Shown: piece after piece, positions 7,884 to 17,139 of the stretch
How positions within the stretch are numbered: the first letter of the stretch is position 1
Layout of the letters: each line of letters begins with the position of its first letter
Assembly: GCA_964468745.1 (NCBI GenBank)
Contig: CAYXVY010000098.1
Coordinates: 1 to 23,382, forward strand
DNA length: 23,382 bases
Direction: 5' to 3'
From: JACPRB01 sp964468745
GTDB taxonomy: Bacteria; Planctomycetota; MHYJ01; JACPRB01
Position numbers and translations under genes: made by a program
Notes under the pieces: model-generated
Database searches by the model: none
Seen by the model: the letters and a program-made list of their open reading frames with translations, nothing else
What the model was told of the DNA's origin: nothing

Positions 7884-8369
7884 GTGCTCGCTTCCGGGGT
7901 TCTGAGGCCGAGTTGGCGCCTTCGGACTCTCTTCCTCTTATTCCTCGCTGCGCCGTTCCTCTTCTCGAGCGAATTGGTTCGAGGCGCGCCAGACACTTCT
8001 CGTCCGCGAGTTCCGGAACGTGAGTGGAGGGACGAGTTCGGAAATGTCATCAAGAAGCTCGACCGCGACGGAAGGCTCACCCTCTTCACGTGGGACCTGA
8101 AGGGGCGCGTCGTGCGCATCGATGGATTCGCGCGGCGCTTCGCGCTGAAGGAAGCGGAAGGGCCGCTCGAACGCAGCCCGACGTGGACGCACTGCTTCGA
8201 GCGGAGCGAGGACGGCGTCGTCACGAGGGAGATCGACTGTTCTGGCCGTGCGCACACGTTCTCGGCAGAGGAACGCGCGAACGTCGATCTCCGGCGCGGG
8301 ACAGCGCTCGCCGAGCACAAGCACCCGAGGTCAACGGAGAGGACCGAAGGCGGCATCGAGAAGCCATGA
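7884..8369 (+). CDS. Small secreted protein with a YD/RHS-like repeat
   Basis: The 161-aa product starts at GTG 7884; the purine run GGGGGAG sits very close upstream, so the exact start is uncertain. Residues about 10-36 (RLRTLFLLFLAAPFLFSSELVRG) form a signal peptide. After it comes DEFGNVIKKLDRDGRLTLF and then TWDLKGRVVRIDG, which has the G-N..K..D.DGR....WD..GR pattern of one YD repeat. The rest has no recognised motif. It is the first gene of the operon that ends with the full-length RHS protein, and the next gene starts 22 bp after its stop. It may be a secreted partner or folding aid of the RHS shell, but that is inference from position and from the shared repeat type. Confidence 0.7.
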   Translation: MLASGVLRPSWRLRTLFLLFLAAPFLFSSELVRGAPDTSRPRVPEREWRDEFGNVIKKLDRDGRLTLFTWDLKGRVVRIDGFARRFALKEAEGPLERSPTWTHCFERSEDGVVTREIDCSGRAHTFSAEERANVDLRRGTALAEHKHPRSTERTEGGIEKP

Positions 8370-8391
8370 CGCCCGAGAGAAGGACCACGTG

Positions 8392-9090
8392 ATGAGCAGA
8401 GCCGTCGCTGGATCGCGCCGACACGGGGGCCTCCTGGTCGTGGGGCTGTTTGCACTGTCGGGAGTAAGCCTTGTGGGCATCTGCGCGTGGGCGTACGCTG
8501 ACCGCTTCTTCGCCTCCGACGCACTCGCGCAGGCGCAGCAGGCTATGAATTTCGGCGACGCGGACCGCGCCGCGAAGCTTCTCGAGCCCTTCGTGGCCGC
8601 GCGCCCCGATCACGTCGCGGCCCGTGCGCTTCTCGGGCGCGCGTACCTGAAACTGAATCGTCCGCAGGACGCCGCCGCCCAACTCGCGGAAGCCGTGACG
8701 CATGCCCCCAAAGATGCGTTGCTCTGGGCGCTGCTCGGGGATGCGCACCGCACCACGGGATCATCCGGTCGGGCGCTCGCCGCGTACGTCCGCGCAACGA
8801 ACCTCGCGTCGTCGGACGCGCAGGTCTGGCGGAAGCGCGGGCTGCTGGAACTCGAGACCGGGGATGGCTCCAGCGCCACCCTTTCGCTTTCGCGCTCGTA
8901 CGAACTCGACGGCACGCAGCGCGACCTGCCCGAACTCATCGCACGCGCGGCGCAGTTGACCTGCGAGCCGAGCCGCGCCGCGACAGCGCCCACACCGCGT
9001 CCGGCGGGAACGGCACGGCGCGAGCCCGGTGTCCCGCTGCCTACCCCTCCTGATCCCCTCTCGGAGATCGAAAAGTCGAGGCGCAAGTAG
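8392..9090 (+). CDS. Membrane-anchored TPR protein
   Basis: The protein is 232 aa from ATG 8392, with AAGGA about nine bases upstream; an in-frame GTG directly before is a less likely start. Residues 13-36 form one hydrophobic segment (GLLVVGLFALSGVSLVGICAW), an uncleaved anchor or signal. Residues about 44-185 are tandem TPR-like helical pairs, for example AAKLLEPFVAARPDHVAARA and DAAAQLAEAVTHAPKDALLW. The tail is Pro-rich and probably disordered. TPR domains bind other proteins. Here the likely partner is a product of the same operon, perhaps during export or assembly of the RHS protein. The stop TAG is immediately followed by the ATG of the next gene. Confidence 0.8.
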   Translation: MSRAVAGSRRHGGLLVVGLFALSGVSLVGICAWAYADRFFASDALAQAQQAMNFGDADRAAKLLEPFVAARPDHVAARALLGRAYLKLNRPQDAAAQLAEAVTHAPKDALLWALLGDAHRTTGSSGRALAAYVRATNLASSDAQVWRKRGLLELETGDGSSATLSLSRSYELDGTQRDLPELIARAAQLTCEPSRAATAPTPRPAGTARREPGVPLPTPPDPLSEIEKSRRK

Positions 9091-9429
9091 ATGAAGAAGC
9101 ACACGTGGATCCTGCTCGCGGGCCTCGCGCTGCTCATCGCGGTGGCGCTGGCCCGTGTTCGTGCGGTGCATGAGGCGCGCAGCCAGGCGGCCCAAGCGTC
9201 GTCGGCGGACGCGGTGGCGAACGCCCCCCGCACCGCCACGCAGATCAAGCCCGGCAAGGAGCCGGAGCTCGCACGCGCGACCCGCGACGCCTCTATCCGC
9301 CAGCTTGTCAGGAACCTCAAAGTCGCCGTCGCCAAGGGGGACGAAAACACCGAACGCGCCCTGCGCGAGGGACTCGCGAAATACGGCGACGACGCCCGCA
9401 CCATCATGGATCAGGAGGGAGTCCGATGA
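9091..9429 (+). CDS. Small single-pass membrane protein
   Basis: The 112-aa product has an N-terminal hydrophobic segment (WILLAGLALLIAVALARV, about residues 6-23) and then a charged, helical, probably exported domain (IRQLVRNLKVAVAKGDENTE, then RALREGLAKYGDDARTI). It starts directly after the TPR gene stop and overlaps the RHS gene by four bases (ATGA), so it is translationally coupled to it. No family is recognised. Its place between the TPR protein and the RHS protein suggests a helper for delivery or folding of the RHS protein. The gene call is firm; the role is inferred from context. Confidence 0.72.
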   Translation: MKKHTWILLAGLALLIAVALARVRAVHEARSQAAQASSADAVANAPRTATQIKPGKEPELARATRDASIRQLVRNLKVAVAKGDENTERALREGLAKYGDDARTIMDQEGVR

Positions 9430-12400
9430 GACGCACCACTCTGGCCGCCGGGTTCATTCTCATCGCCGCGCTCGCAGCGCTGCCGCAGCCTCCCTCGCCC
9501 GTCCGCCTCGCGAGCGAACGCCATCCGACGAACGACGCGCTGAACGCCTTCCCGCACTTTACGCCGCTGCAGCCCTTCGCCTCACTCATCGCAATCGACT
9601 CGAGCGGAACCGTGCACGGGATGGGCCCCAACGCGTACATCAACGACAAGTTCGAGCGGCGCGGCTCGCCTCCGTTCGTGATGTTCCCCGCCGGCAGCGG
9701 GAACACGTTTGTCGCCGTCACCTCCGACGATGTCGTGCACGCCGTCGGCCGCGGCTTCGTCGAGCCGTCGCCGGGCGACTTCAAACCGGCGTTTCTCCGC
9801 CGCGCCCGCACAGGCGAGACCTGGGGCGCGATTTCGAGCACCATCATCCCGGAGAAATTCGAGACCTTCCCCGGTGGCTCAAGCAAGACCTCATCCACGC
9901 AGGGCCCGTTTGGACTCGCGGCTTCCTCCGGCGCCACGCATGCGCTGATGCACCAGATGGATACCGAGGTCACGGTCACAGCCACCACCACCACGACGAA
10001 AGTGACCCAGAAGATCCTCGTCGCCTCCGGCGGAGGGTACTCGCCCGTCACCGTCCACGAAGTCGAGGACACGGGCGTGTCCGATGGCGCCACCTCGTTC
10101 ACTTCTATCGCGGGTCTCCGTATTGCCGCGTCCCCTTCTGGTAGCATCGCCGTCGGATGGTCGGAGCTGCACGGCACGAGTCCCGGCCCCGGCGTCGACC
10201 CGACCATCACGCAGACCGTCCGCGTCGCCTTCGGCGGCGGCACGACCACCATCGCCGTCGGTGACGACCAATTCTTCGGCGACGTCGCCGTCGACTCCGG
10301 CGGCGGCCTTCACGTCGTGTGGATCGAAGCCGCCACCGGCGCGCACAAAGTCCGCTATCGCGGCGCCGCGACGGAGGTCGTCTCCTCCGCGACGACGCCC
10401 ACGATCACCAGCGCGCGCATCGCGACCGACTCGCAGAATCGTGCGCACGTCTTCTGGGTCTTCGATCAGACGTCGGACCTGCCCCCCGGCGCCCCGCCCA
10501 CAGCGCGGCGCATCGCATATGCCGCCCGCATCAGCGGAAGCTGGCGCCGTCGCGAAGGGTTCAGCGGCGCGTTCAATGGCGCGCCGCTCGCGGAGGCGCG
10601 GGTCGGCCCGCGCGACCAGCTTGCCTTCACGCTGGTCGACGGCCAGACCGGGCGCAGCTACGAGCCGAACATCGGCGCGCAGGACGCGTACGGCGAATTC
10701 GCGATGGGCCCCGGCGCGAGCGCCAACGTCACCACCGGCAATCTCTCGGTCTCGGTGCCGATCTTCTCCAGCCGTGGCGTCGGCTTCGCCACCGGGCTCG
10801 CCCTCGCGTACAACAGCCTCGACGATAATCGCGGCTCGCTCGGGCCGGGCTGGATCCACAACTACACGATGACCCTCGACGAGACCTTCGAGGTCCCGTT
10901 TGACGGCTTCACGCCCTTCTCGCAGGCGGGCCGGCTGCTGCGCCTCGGCGACGGCCGCGCCGTGCGGATGAAGCCCGTCAACCTCGGCATCGCCTCCCTC
11001 TACATAGCGCAGGACGAATTCGGCACCGTTGGCGTCGCTTTCGACATGCCCCACATAGTGGCCGCCGCGTCGGTCGGCATGCCCTGGCTCCCATCGAAGC
11101 TCGGTGGCGTCCCGGGCGACCGCCGCATCTTCGTCACAAAGCACGGCACGATCTACATCTTCGACCTCGGGGGCCGCCTGCGGAGCATCCGCGACTCGCA
11201 GGCCCCGCCGAACGATATCGGCTTCACGTACTCCGACAATCCCGCCGTCGCGGACCAGGCCGACGCCGTTGGCACGACACACCTGCAGCTTGTCCTCACC
11301 TCCATCACCGACAGCGCCCCGCGCACAACGTTGCTCACCTACGATTCCTCCAACCGGCTCGAGACCGTCGTCGACCCCGGCTCGGGCGCGTACGTGCTCG
11401 GCTACACGGGCGGCAAGCTCACCAGTGTCGCATTTTCCTCCGGTACGGGGTTGCCGACTTGGGGCTTCGACTATGTCGGCGGTTCATCGAAGCTGTCGCT
11501 CCTCCAGACGCCGCGCGCGAAAGCTGGCGGCTACGCCTGGAGCTTCACGTACGCGGACGATCATCGTGTTACCCGCGTCGACGAGCCAATGGAGGAATCG
11601 GTCATCGATGAAACGGGGCCCGACGCACCGCCCACAGACTTCTCCGCTTTCCGCGAGATCGTCTACGACGACAGCGCATCGCCGCTCGCCACGATCGTCG
11701 ACCGCCGGGGGAACGCGACGTCGATCGAGTACCAGTACGTCCGCGCGATCGTGACAAAGCTGACTGATCCGTTTGCGAAGTCGATCGAGCGTACGTTCGA
11801 CGGCACGTTCCGCAATACCGTCGCGTTCAAGGACAAGCGCGGCTTCAGCACGACTTACGCCTACCACGCGCTCGCCGTCCCGTTGTATGTGCACGACAAC
11901 CTGCACACGACCGTGCGTCCGGATGGTGACACCCCCGGTGCGGGGACGCTCCCCGCGATTGAGTACACCTTCACCACGGACGGCTTCAACCGCGTGCACA
12001 CCGTCACGGACTCCCGTGGCGCCCTTTCGACTCACGTCTACGACGGCTCGGGCAATCTCAAGGAAATCCAGCATCCGCTCGTGGTGCAGTCCGACGGCAC
12101 GACACAGACCGCGACAGACAAATTCGACTACGATACGCGTGGTCGCGTCGAGCGCACCGAAAGCGCGGACGGTCGCGTGGTCAGCTTCCAGTATCTCCAC
12201 CCCAGCGGCCTCGTTTCGCACATCCGCCGCGGCTCGAACGTGGGCTCCGAGATTTTCGATTACGACACGCTCGGCAATACGACGTCGCATAAGCGGCCGG
12301 CGTCGGGCACGACTACCTATGAGCTGGACGCGCTCTATCGCGTCGAGAGGGCGCATGCCCCGCCCGGAGACGATGGCGTCGCAATCGTGCACTATTTCCG

Positions 12401-15400
12401 CGACGTCGACTCTAACGTGGTTAAGACGGTCGATCCTCAGAACGGCACGACCGAATTCACGATCGATCGCCTTGGCCGCCCAACCGAAACGAAGAACGCG
12501 AAGGGAGATCGCGCGACGACCGTGTTCGATCGCGAAGAGAACGTCCGCCGGCTAACGGACTTCCGCAGCAGCGTGTCCATCAAGACCCTCTACGACAAAT
12601 TAAACCGCGTGGTGCGGCAATTCTCGAACCGATCGCTCTCCGCGGACAGCCGCAGCCCCGGCGGCTCGACGGCGTTTTCGGAGACGGAGTTCGAGCACGA
12701 CCCCGATTCAAACGTGACGCAAGTGATAGCGCACGGCGCCGCGAACCGCGCGACAGAGCGCAGCTATGACGCTCGGAGGAACGTGCTCCGCACCAAGCTC
12801 GCTCTCGCCGGACTCGAGGACGTGATGGAATACGACGCCAACGACAGTTTGACGAGGTCGTATCGCACTGAGGGAGGCGCGTTCAACAGCGGCAACCGGT
12901 CGGAATTCGACGCGCGCAACAGGGTGACGAAGTCGATCCAGCTCCGCGGCGTCTCGACGGACGGGCCGACGACGAAGCACATCTTCGACCGCGACAGCAA
13001 TCGCGTGACGGTCATCGATCCGCTCGACCACGCGATGAGATTCGTCTTCGATGACCTCGGCAGGCAGACGGAGACGAAGGACGCACTGAACGTGACGATT
13101 TCAAGAACGGAATATGACGAGAGCGACCGGCGTACGAGGCAAATGGCACCGGACCCGGTGTCGGGATCTGCGACCCTCGTGGCTCTCGAGGAGTTCGAGT
13201 ACAACGACCGCGACGAGCTGAAGAAAGTGAAGGACGCGTTCGGCGTCGTCGTTCAAGAGAACTTCTACGACCTGCGCGGAAACATGCGCGAGACGAAGGA
13301 CGCGCTCGGCGTCGTCGCAAAGTTCGAGCACGACGAACTGTCGCGCGTGGTCAAGGAGACCCGCAACTTCGTCGCCAGCGCCGCGCCGTCCTCGACGGTG
13401 AACGTCTCGATGGAGTACGGGTTCGACGCGAACTCGAACCGGACGACGACCAAGGACGCGAACGGCCGCACGTACACTACTGTCTTCGACGCCGCCAACC
13501 AGATGCAGGCGATGGTAACGCCGCTTGGGAAGTCCGAATTCACCCGCTACAACGAATTCGGTGAGAAGTCCGAGCAGGTGGACGCGAACGGCAAAGTTGT
13601 GACGTTTGAGCACGATGCGCTCGGGCGGACGACGTTGGAGTCGCACGGGGCGCCGTACTCCGTGACCATCTCGCGCGAGTGGGACGCCTCGGGGAACAGG
13701 ACCCGCCTTTCGGACGGGACGTTCACGGAGGTGAACACGTTCGATGAGCTCAACCGGATGACAGGGACGAGCTGGTTCGTCGGGGCGACTCCGTTTCGCC
13801 AGCTCGGCTACGAGTACCTAGAGAACGGCCTGCGCTCGAAGATGCTTGGACCGGAGCTGAAGCCCGACAGCACGCCTGTCGAGACGGTTTACGATTACAC
13901 GGACAACGACCAGCTCCAGAAGATCAGCGTCGTCGCGAGCCCGGCGCAGGTGATCTCGGAGTGGACATACGATGCCGGCCATCGCAAGCAGACCATGATC
14001 CTGGGCAACGGCGCGGTCCAAACCATGGGGTATGACGCGAAGGAACGCCTCGCCTCCATCGTCACCCGCAAGAGCGACACCACCGTTCTCTCCAGCTTTG
14101 TCTATTCCTACAACGCCCGGGACGAGCGGACCGGCATGGCGCTGGCGCACCTGTCGTCGTCGGTCGTGTTCGGCTACGATGCGCTGGGGCGTCTCAACGC
14201 CGAGACCTGGTCCGGCAGTCTCGCCTTCGCCGGAACGTACGGCTACGACCCCGCGGGCAACCGGAACTTCAAGTCCACCCCGGCCGGAACCTTCGTCCTC
14301 GGCCTGGACGCCGACAACCGCGCCACGTCGGAGTCGGTCGTCTCCGGCAGCGAGGAAGTCTTCGGCATACCGGTGGTCGATTCCACGAAGCCCGGTCATT
14401 CGTCGTCCGTCCTCAACGACGGCGATCTGTCGGACAGTCCCAGCGCGAACAAGTGCTGGCGCAGCGGCGAGACCGCCGTCCAGCACTTCGCGGGCCTCGC
14501 GCTCTTCTCCGCGAAACCCATCGGCAAGGTCATCCTCTATATCCCCACCCAGGGAAACCGCGGGATGAGGCGTTTCAAGATCCAGGTCGGCGATGGCGCG
14601 ACTTTCACAGATGCCGCGCCGACGTCGCTCATCGGAGCCAGCCCTTCATCAACGCCGGGCTGGCTGATGACTGAAGATGTGCACGAGGTCACGATCGAGT
14701 TCGCGGCAATCAGCGGCAACCACGTCCGCGCGCTCATGGACGTCGGTGGCGGGAGCTCGTCGCATCCGAACACGATGTGGCTGAACGAATTCCGGGCCTT
14801 CTCCGTTGGGGCGACCACGCTCGTCTCCTCGTCCGAGTTCGACGAGAATGGAAGCATGGCGTCCCGGACGACCGGCTCCATGGTGGAGAGCTACACCTAC
14901 ACCTATCGCAACGAGCTGGCGACCTACACCAAGACGGAGAGCGCGGTGACCACTGCGTCCTTCAGCTACTCCTTCGGTCCGCGCGCGGGTGATCGCATCA
15001 ACAAGATGAACGTGCTGACCGGAATCACCGAGTGGTACATGATGGAAGATCGCGACGTCGTCGCGGACTATGAGACATCCTCCTCCTCGATGTCGTTTGG
15101 TTACAAGCGGCGCTACGTGAACGGCCTCGGCTTCGACAGCAAGCTTGCGCGGATGGAGGCTGGCGGAACGCTGCTCTGGTATTCGAGCGACGCCATCGGC
15201 TCGGTCAGTCAAACGCTGGACGATTCGCAGTCTATCGTCAATCGCCAGCAGACCAATGCGTGGGGCGAGGATCTGGAGTTCTCGCAGGCCGTCGCAGATC
15301 GCCACGGGTTTTCGCAACGAGAACGCGATAGTGAGAGCGGGCTCGTGCACTATCGAGCGAGGAGCTACGACCCGCGCATCGGGAGATTTGTTCAGCGCGA

Positions 15401-16295
15401 TCCCGCTGAAAGCTCTGGTGGTAAGAACCGCTACTCGTACGTTGACGGGAAGCCCACGCAATTGCTCGATCCGACGGGAGAGCAGTCGATCCGCGACTGG
15501 CAAGCTACCGCAGGCGGGACTCGCGATTCCACCTCGATTCTGCAGAACTTCATTCCCAGCGTGGACAATGACGATGCCAAGAAGTATTTCCTAGTCCAGT
15601 TTGTGTCGTCATTCCAGCATTATGTTGATGAAGATGGTCGGAGAGTCGGCGCACGCGCTGACTCCATAGTCGAATTCTGGCGCAACGATGCGAAGGACAA
15701 AGGGAGTTCCCTCGATAGCATCACACAATTCGCGGACATCCAAAGTACGGCAGTGGATTGGGTGACGAACCGGAAGGCGAAGGTTTTCCACGAGTACAGA
15801 GCCAACTTCATATGGATCGGCAAGCTGAACAGGGTGACCTCGGATGATGCAACCCGCATTGAGGCGCCACGAGGCGTGCCTATCATGCTCAGCTCGGAAC
15901 GCAGTGGCGACTCGTTCCTCAATATTTCGACTCCTCGAGCTCAATTCCCAGAAATGAGACTGGGAACTGCGGACCTTGACTCTGCGGCGGCAATCTACCG
16001 CTATGACACCGTCAGTATCTTTGATCGAGACGTCGTAGGTGATCCGACGAGCGCGACGGCCGTGTATCATGCTGGTCTCAGCTCTGAGGGCCGGGCGCAC
16101 GGCGGGATAAATTTCACCAACAACAACTACGGCAATTCGCGGCGCACATTCGACCTTGGGTACTTCCGACGTGGTGGCAATACCATGCCGTTCGGATTCA
16201 CCCGCGACGTAACCAAGCCTGCAAGTCTCAGCAAAGCGATTGGTGATATCCGGGATCGCGTCAAGAAATTCAAAGCCGACGAGTTCCTTCCCTAG
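9426..16295 (+). CDS. Full-length secreted RHS/YD-repeat protein (copy B) with an unrecognised C-terminal tip
   Basis: The protein is 2289 aa. ATG 9426 is preceded by GGAGGGAG. Residues about 1-28 are a signal peptide. Residues about 50-410 contain propeller-like repeats (IAIDSSGTVHG, DVAVDSGGGLHVVW, RIATDSQNRAHVFW). At about 430, SANVTTGNLSVSVP opens the RHS shell and leads into YD repeats (about 620-1635). A jelly-roll insert that resembles F5/8-type domains lies at about 1637-1795 (NDGDLSDS, CWRSG, HEVTIEF, NEFRAF). Further YD repeats end in RARSYDPRIGRF (about 1977-1988) and YSYVDGKPTQLLDPTG, the hinge. The tip (about 2015-2289) has no motif I recognise. RHS proteins form a hollow shell around a C-terminal effector that is released by cleavage at the hinge. 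This is the only copy with an N-terminus and promoter. A lipoprotein gene follows 16 bp after the stop. Confidence 0.95.
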   Translation: MRRTTLAAGFILIAALAALPQPPSPVRLASERHPTNDALNAFPHFTPLQPFASLIAIDSSGTVHGMGPNAYINDKFERRGSPPFVMFPAGSGNTFVAVTSDDVVHAVGRGFVEPSPGDFKPAFLRRARTGETWGAISSTIIPEKFETFPGGSSKTSSTQGPFGLAASSGATHALMHQMDTEVTVTATTTTTKVTQKILVASGGGYSPVTVHEVEDTGVSDGATSFTSIAGLRIAASPSGSIAVGWSELHGTSPGPGVDPTITQTVRVAFGGGTTTIAVGDDQFFGDVAVDSGGGLHVVWIEAATGAHKVRYRGAATEVVSSATTPTITSARIATDSQNRAHVFWVFDQTSDLPPGAPPTARRIAYAARISGSWRRREGFSGAFNGAPLAEARVGPRDQLAFTLVDGQTGRSYEPNIGAQDAYGEFAMGPGASANVTTGNLSVSVPIFSSRGVGFATGLALAYNSLDDNRGSLGPGWIHNYTMTLDETFEVPFDGFTPFSQAGRLLRLGDGRAVRMKPVNLGIASLYIAQDEFGTVGVAFDMPHIVAAASVGMPWLPSKLGGVPGDRRIFVTKHGTIYIFDLGGRLRSIRDSQAPPNDIGFTYSDNPAVADQADAVGTTHLQLVLTSITDSAPRTTLLTYDSSNRLETVVDPGSGAYVLGYTGGKLTSVAFSSGTGLPTWGFDYVGGSSKLSLLQTPRAKAGGYAWSFTYADDHRVTRVDEPMEESVIDETGPDAPPTDFSAFREIVYDDSASPLATIVDRRGNATSIEYQYVRAIVTKLTDPFAKSIERTFDGTFRNTVAFKDKRGFSTTYAYHALAVPLYVHDNLHTTVRPDGDTPGAGTLPAIEYTFTTDGFNRVHTVTDSRGALSTHVYDGSGNLKEIQHPLVVQSDGTTQTATDKFDYDTRGRVERTESADGRVVSFQYLHPSGLVSHIRRGSNVGSEIFDYDTLGNTTSHKRPASGTTTYELDALYRVERAHAPPGDDGVAIVHYFRDVDSNVVKTVDPQNGTTEFTIDRLGRPTETKNAKGDRATTVFDREENVRRLTDFRSSVSIKTLYDKLNRVVRQFSNRSLSADSRSPGGSTAFSETEFEHDPDSNVTQVIAHGAANRATERSYDARRNVLRTKLALAGLEDVMEYDANDSLTRSYRTEGGAFNSGNRSEFDARNRVTKSIQLRGVSTDGPTTKHIFDRDSNRVTVIDPLDHAMRFVFDDLGRQTETKDALNVTISRTEYDESDRRTRQMAPDPVSGSATLVALEEFEYNDRDELKKVKDAFGVVVQENFYDLRGNMRETKDALGVVAKFEHDELSRVVKETRNFVASAAPSSTVNVSMEYGFDANSNRTTTKDANGRTYTTVFDAANQMQAMVTPLGKSEFTRYNEFGEKSEQVDANGKVVTFEHDALGRTTLESHGAPYSVTISREWDASGNRTRLSDGTFTEVNTFDELNRMTGTSWFVGATPFRQLGYEYLENGLRSKMLGPELKPDSTPVETVYDYTDNDQLQKISVVASPAQVISEWTYDAGHRKQTMILGNGAVQTMGYDAKERLASIVTRKSDTTVLSSFVYSYNARDERTGMALAHLSSSVVFGYDALGRLNAETWSGSLAFAGTYGYDPAGNRNFKSTPAGTFVLGLDADNRATSESVVSGSEEVFGIPVVDSTKPGHSSSVLNDGDLSDSPSANKCWRSGETAVQHFAGLALFSAKPIGKVILYIPTQGNRGMRRFKIQVGDGATFTDAAPTSLIGASPSSTPGWLMTEDVHEVTIEFAAISGNHVRALMDVGGGSSSHPNTMWLNEFRAFSVGATTLVSSSEFDENGSMASRTTGSMVESYTYTYRNELATYTKTESAVTTASFSYSFGPRAGDRINKMNVLTGITEWYMMEDRDVVADYETSSSSMSFGYKRRYVNGLGFDSKLARMEAGGTLLWYSSDAIGSVSQTLDDSQSIVNRQQTNAWGEDLEFSQAVADRHGFSQRERDSESGLVHYRARSYDPRIGRFVQRDPAESSGGKNRYSYVDGKPTQLLDPTGEQSIRDWQATAGGTRDSTSILQNFIPSVDNDDAKKYFLVQFVSSFQHYVDEDGRRVGARADSIVEFWRNDAKDKGSSLDSITQFADIQSTAVDWVTNRKAKVFHEYRANFIWIGKLNRVTSDDATRIEAPRGVPIMLSSERSGDSFLNISTPRAQFPEMRLGTADLDSAAAIYRYDTVSIFDRDVVGDPTSATAVYHAGLSSEGRAHGGINFTNNNYGNSRRTFDLGYFRRGGNTMPFGFTRDVTKPASLSKAIGDIRDRVKKFKADEFLP
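13806..15398 (+). repeat. RHS core repeat, copy B
   Basis: These 1593 bp (531 codons) align without any indel to 17531-19123 (copy C). They run from the codons for GYEY.ENGLRS to just before the DP of GRF.Q.DP, and include the jelly-roll insert. Most visible differences are at third codon positions, which suggests selection on the protein. Similarity stops sharply at both ends of the C copy. Confidence 0.92.
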
Positions 16296-16311
16296 CGGGC
16301 ACAGGAGAACA

Positions 16312-16944
16312 ATGTCATTGCGCAGTGTCCTAGCCGCCCAATTGACCATTGTCCTCGCATCCTGCACGAGCTCCGATAATCACATTGCGGTGCAGCAGGC
16401 CCGCCAACATCCCTTTGTGGACGCTAGTGTTTCTCATTTGGATGGCGCCTGCGCGTGTACACCGTCGCACGTCATCGAATGTGCTGTCTTCGCATTGACT
16501 CGCGGCGAGAGGGCCGCACTTCATGGTCTGTACACCTTCAGTAATCCTGTTGGCGTTCAGTTTCCGGGAGCTGCTCTACCATGCGTACCCATGGCGATCG
16601 CGGAAGAGCGCCTGAAACGGAGCATTCCTGGAATTCGAGTCGTGTTAACGCGTGTGCGCGCAAACGCTTGTCCTCACGCACCAGGGATCCTTCAGCTATC
16701 GCAGCGTACGGAGACCAATCGACTTACAACGCTCGATATGAGCGTGAAATATGTTGCCAGCATGGGGCCGGGAACGACACTCAACGTGACCTCGTCCACG
16801 ACCGCCGCCGCAGATGGGGCGGTAGAGAGCAGAAGCGAACTAGAATACAGAGTACCGTTCGTGCATCAGCATACGACTCTCGTGGAATTGCTAAGCCCGT
16901 TCGACAGTGAGAGCGGCAGCTGTCTGCTACTTCTCTTTCATTAG
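16312..16944 (+). CDS. Lipoprotein, candidate immunity protein to tip B
   Basis: This 210-aa protein starts at ATG 16312, preceded by AGGAG six bases upstream; the frame is open further left, but that part overlaps the RHS gene. The N-terminus ends in LASC, a good lipobox with Cys18, so it should be lipidated and anchored in the envelope. The mature part has several cysteines (CACTPS, IECAVF, LPCVPM, ANACPHA) that could form disulfides after export. A C-terminal segment (LEYRVPFVHQ, TTLVELLSPF) looks like beta strands. No family is recognised. It sits 16 bp after the RHS gene, the normal immunity position. An envelope lipoprotein as immunity partner suggests that tip B also acts outside the cytoplasm. 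Confidence 0.78.
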   Translation: MSLRSVLAAQLTIVLASCTSSDNHIAVQQARQHPFVDASVSHLDGACACTPSHVIECAVFALTRGERAALHGLYTFSNPVGVQFPGAALPCVPMAIAEERLKRSIPGIRVVLTRVRANACPHAPGILQLSQRTETNRLTTLDMSVKYVASMGPGTTLNVTSSTTAAADGAVESRSELEYRVPFVHQHTTLVELLSPFDSESGSCLLLLFH

Positions 16945-16950
16945 TGTAGC

Positions 16951-16973
16951 CATATAGGCCCAGCGCGCGTTTG
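16951..16973 (+). repeat. Short repeat (CATATAGGCCCAGCG type), copy 3
   Basis: These 23 bases are identical to 21272-21294 and differ at two positions from the starts of the 130-bp repeats. It begins six bases after the stop of the copy B immunity gene. GGGGCG-CTCGA-CGCCCC (16984-17000) follows it as a perfect hairpin. The rest of 16974-17139 is GC-rich and has no other feature I can name. Confidence 0.75.
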
Positions 16974-17139
16974 AGCGCATGGACGGGGCGCTCGACGCCC
17001 CACGGATACGCGGGCGCGAGGTGACCGTTGGCGCACGTCGGACGGGCCGGAGCATGCACGAGACGCAGTGGGAGCAGCGAGGGCCGAGAGTGGCAAGCCT
17101 GAGCGACATCCATCACGCGCCCAAACTGGAGCCTTAGAC

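Noticed and set aside
9891..11282. A 463-codon minus-strand frame opposite the RHS N-terminal region
   Set aside because: It is a mirror of third-position G/C bias in the RHS gene, with no ribosome site, domain or neighbour that supports it.
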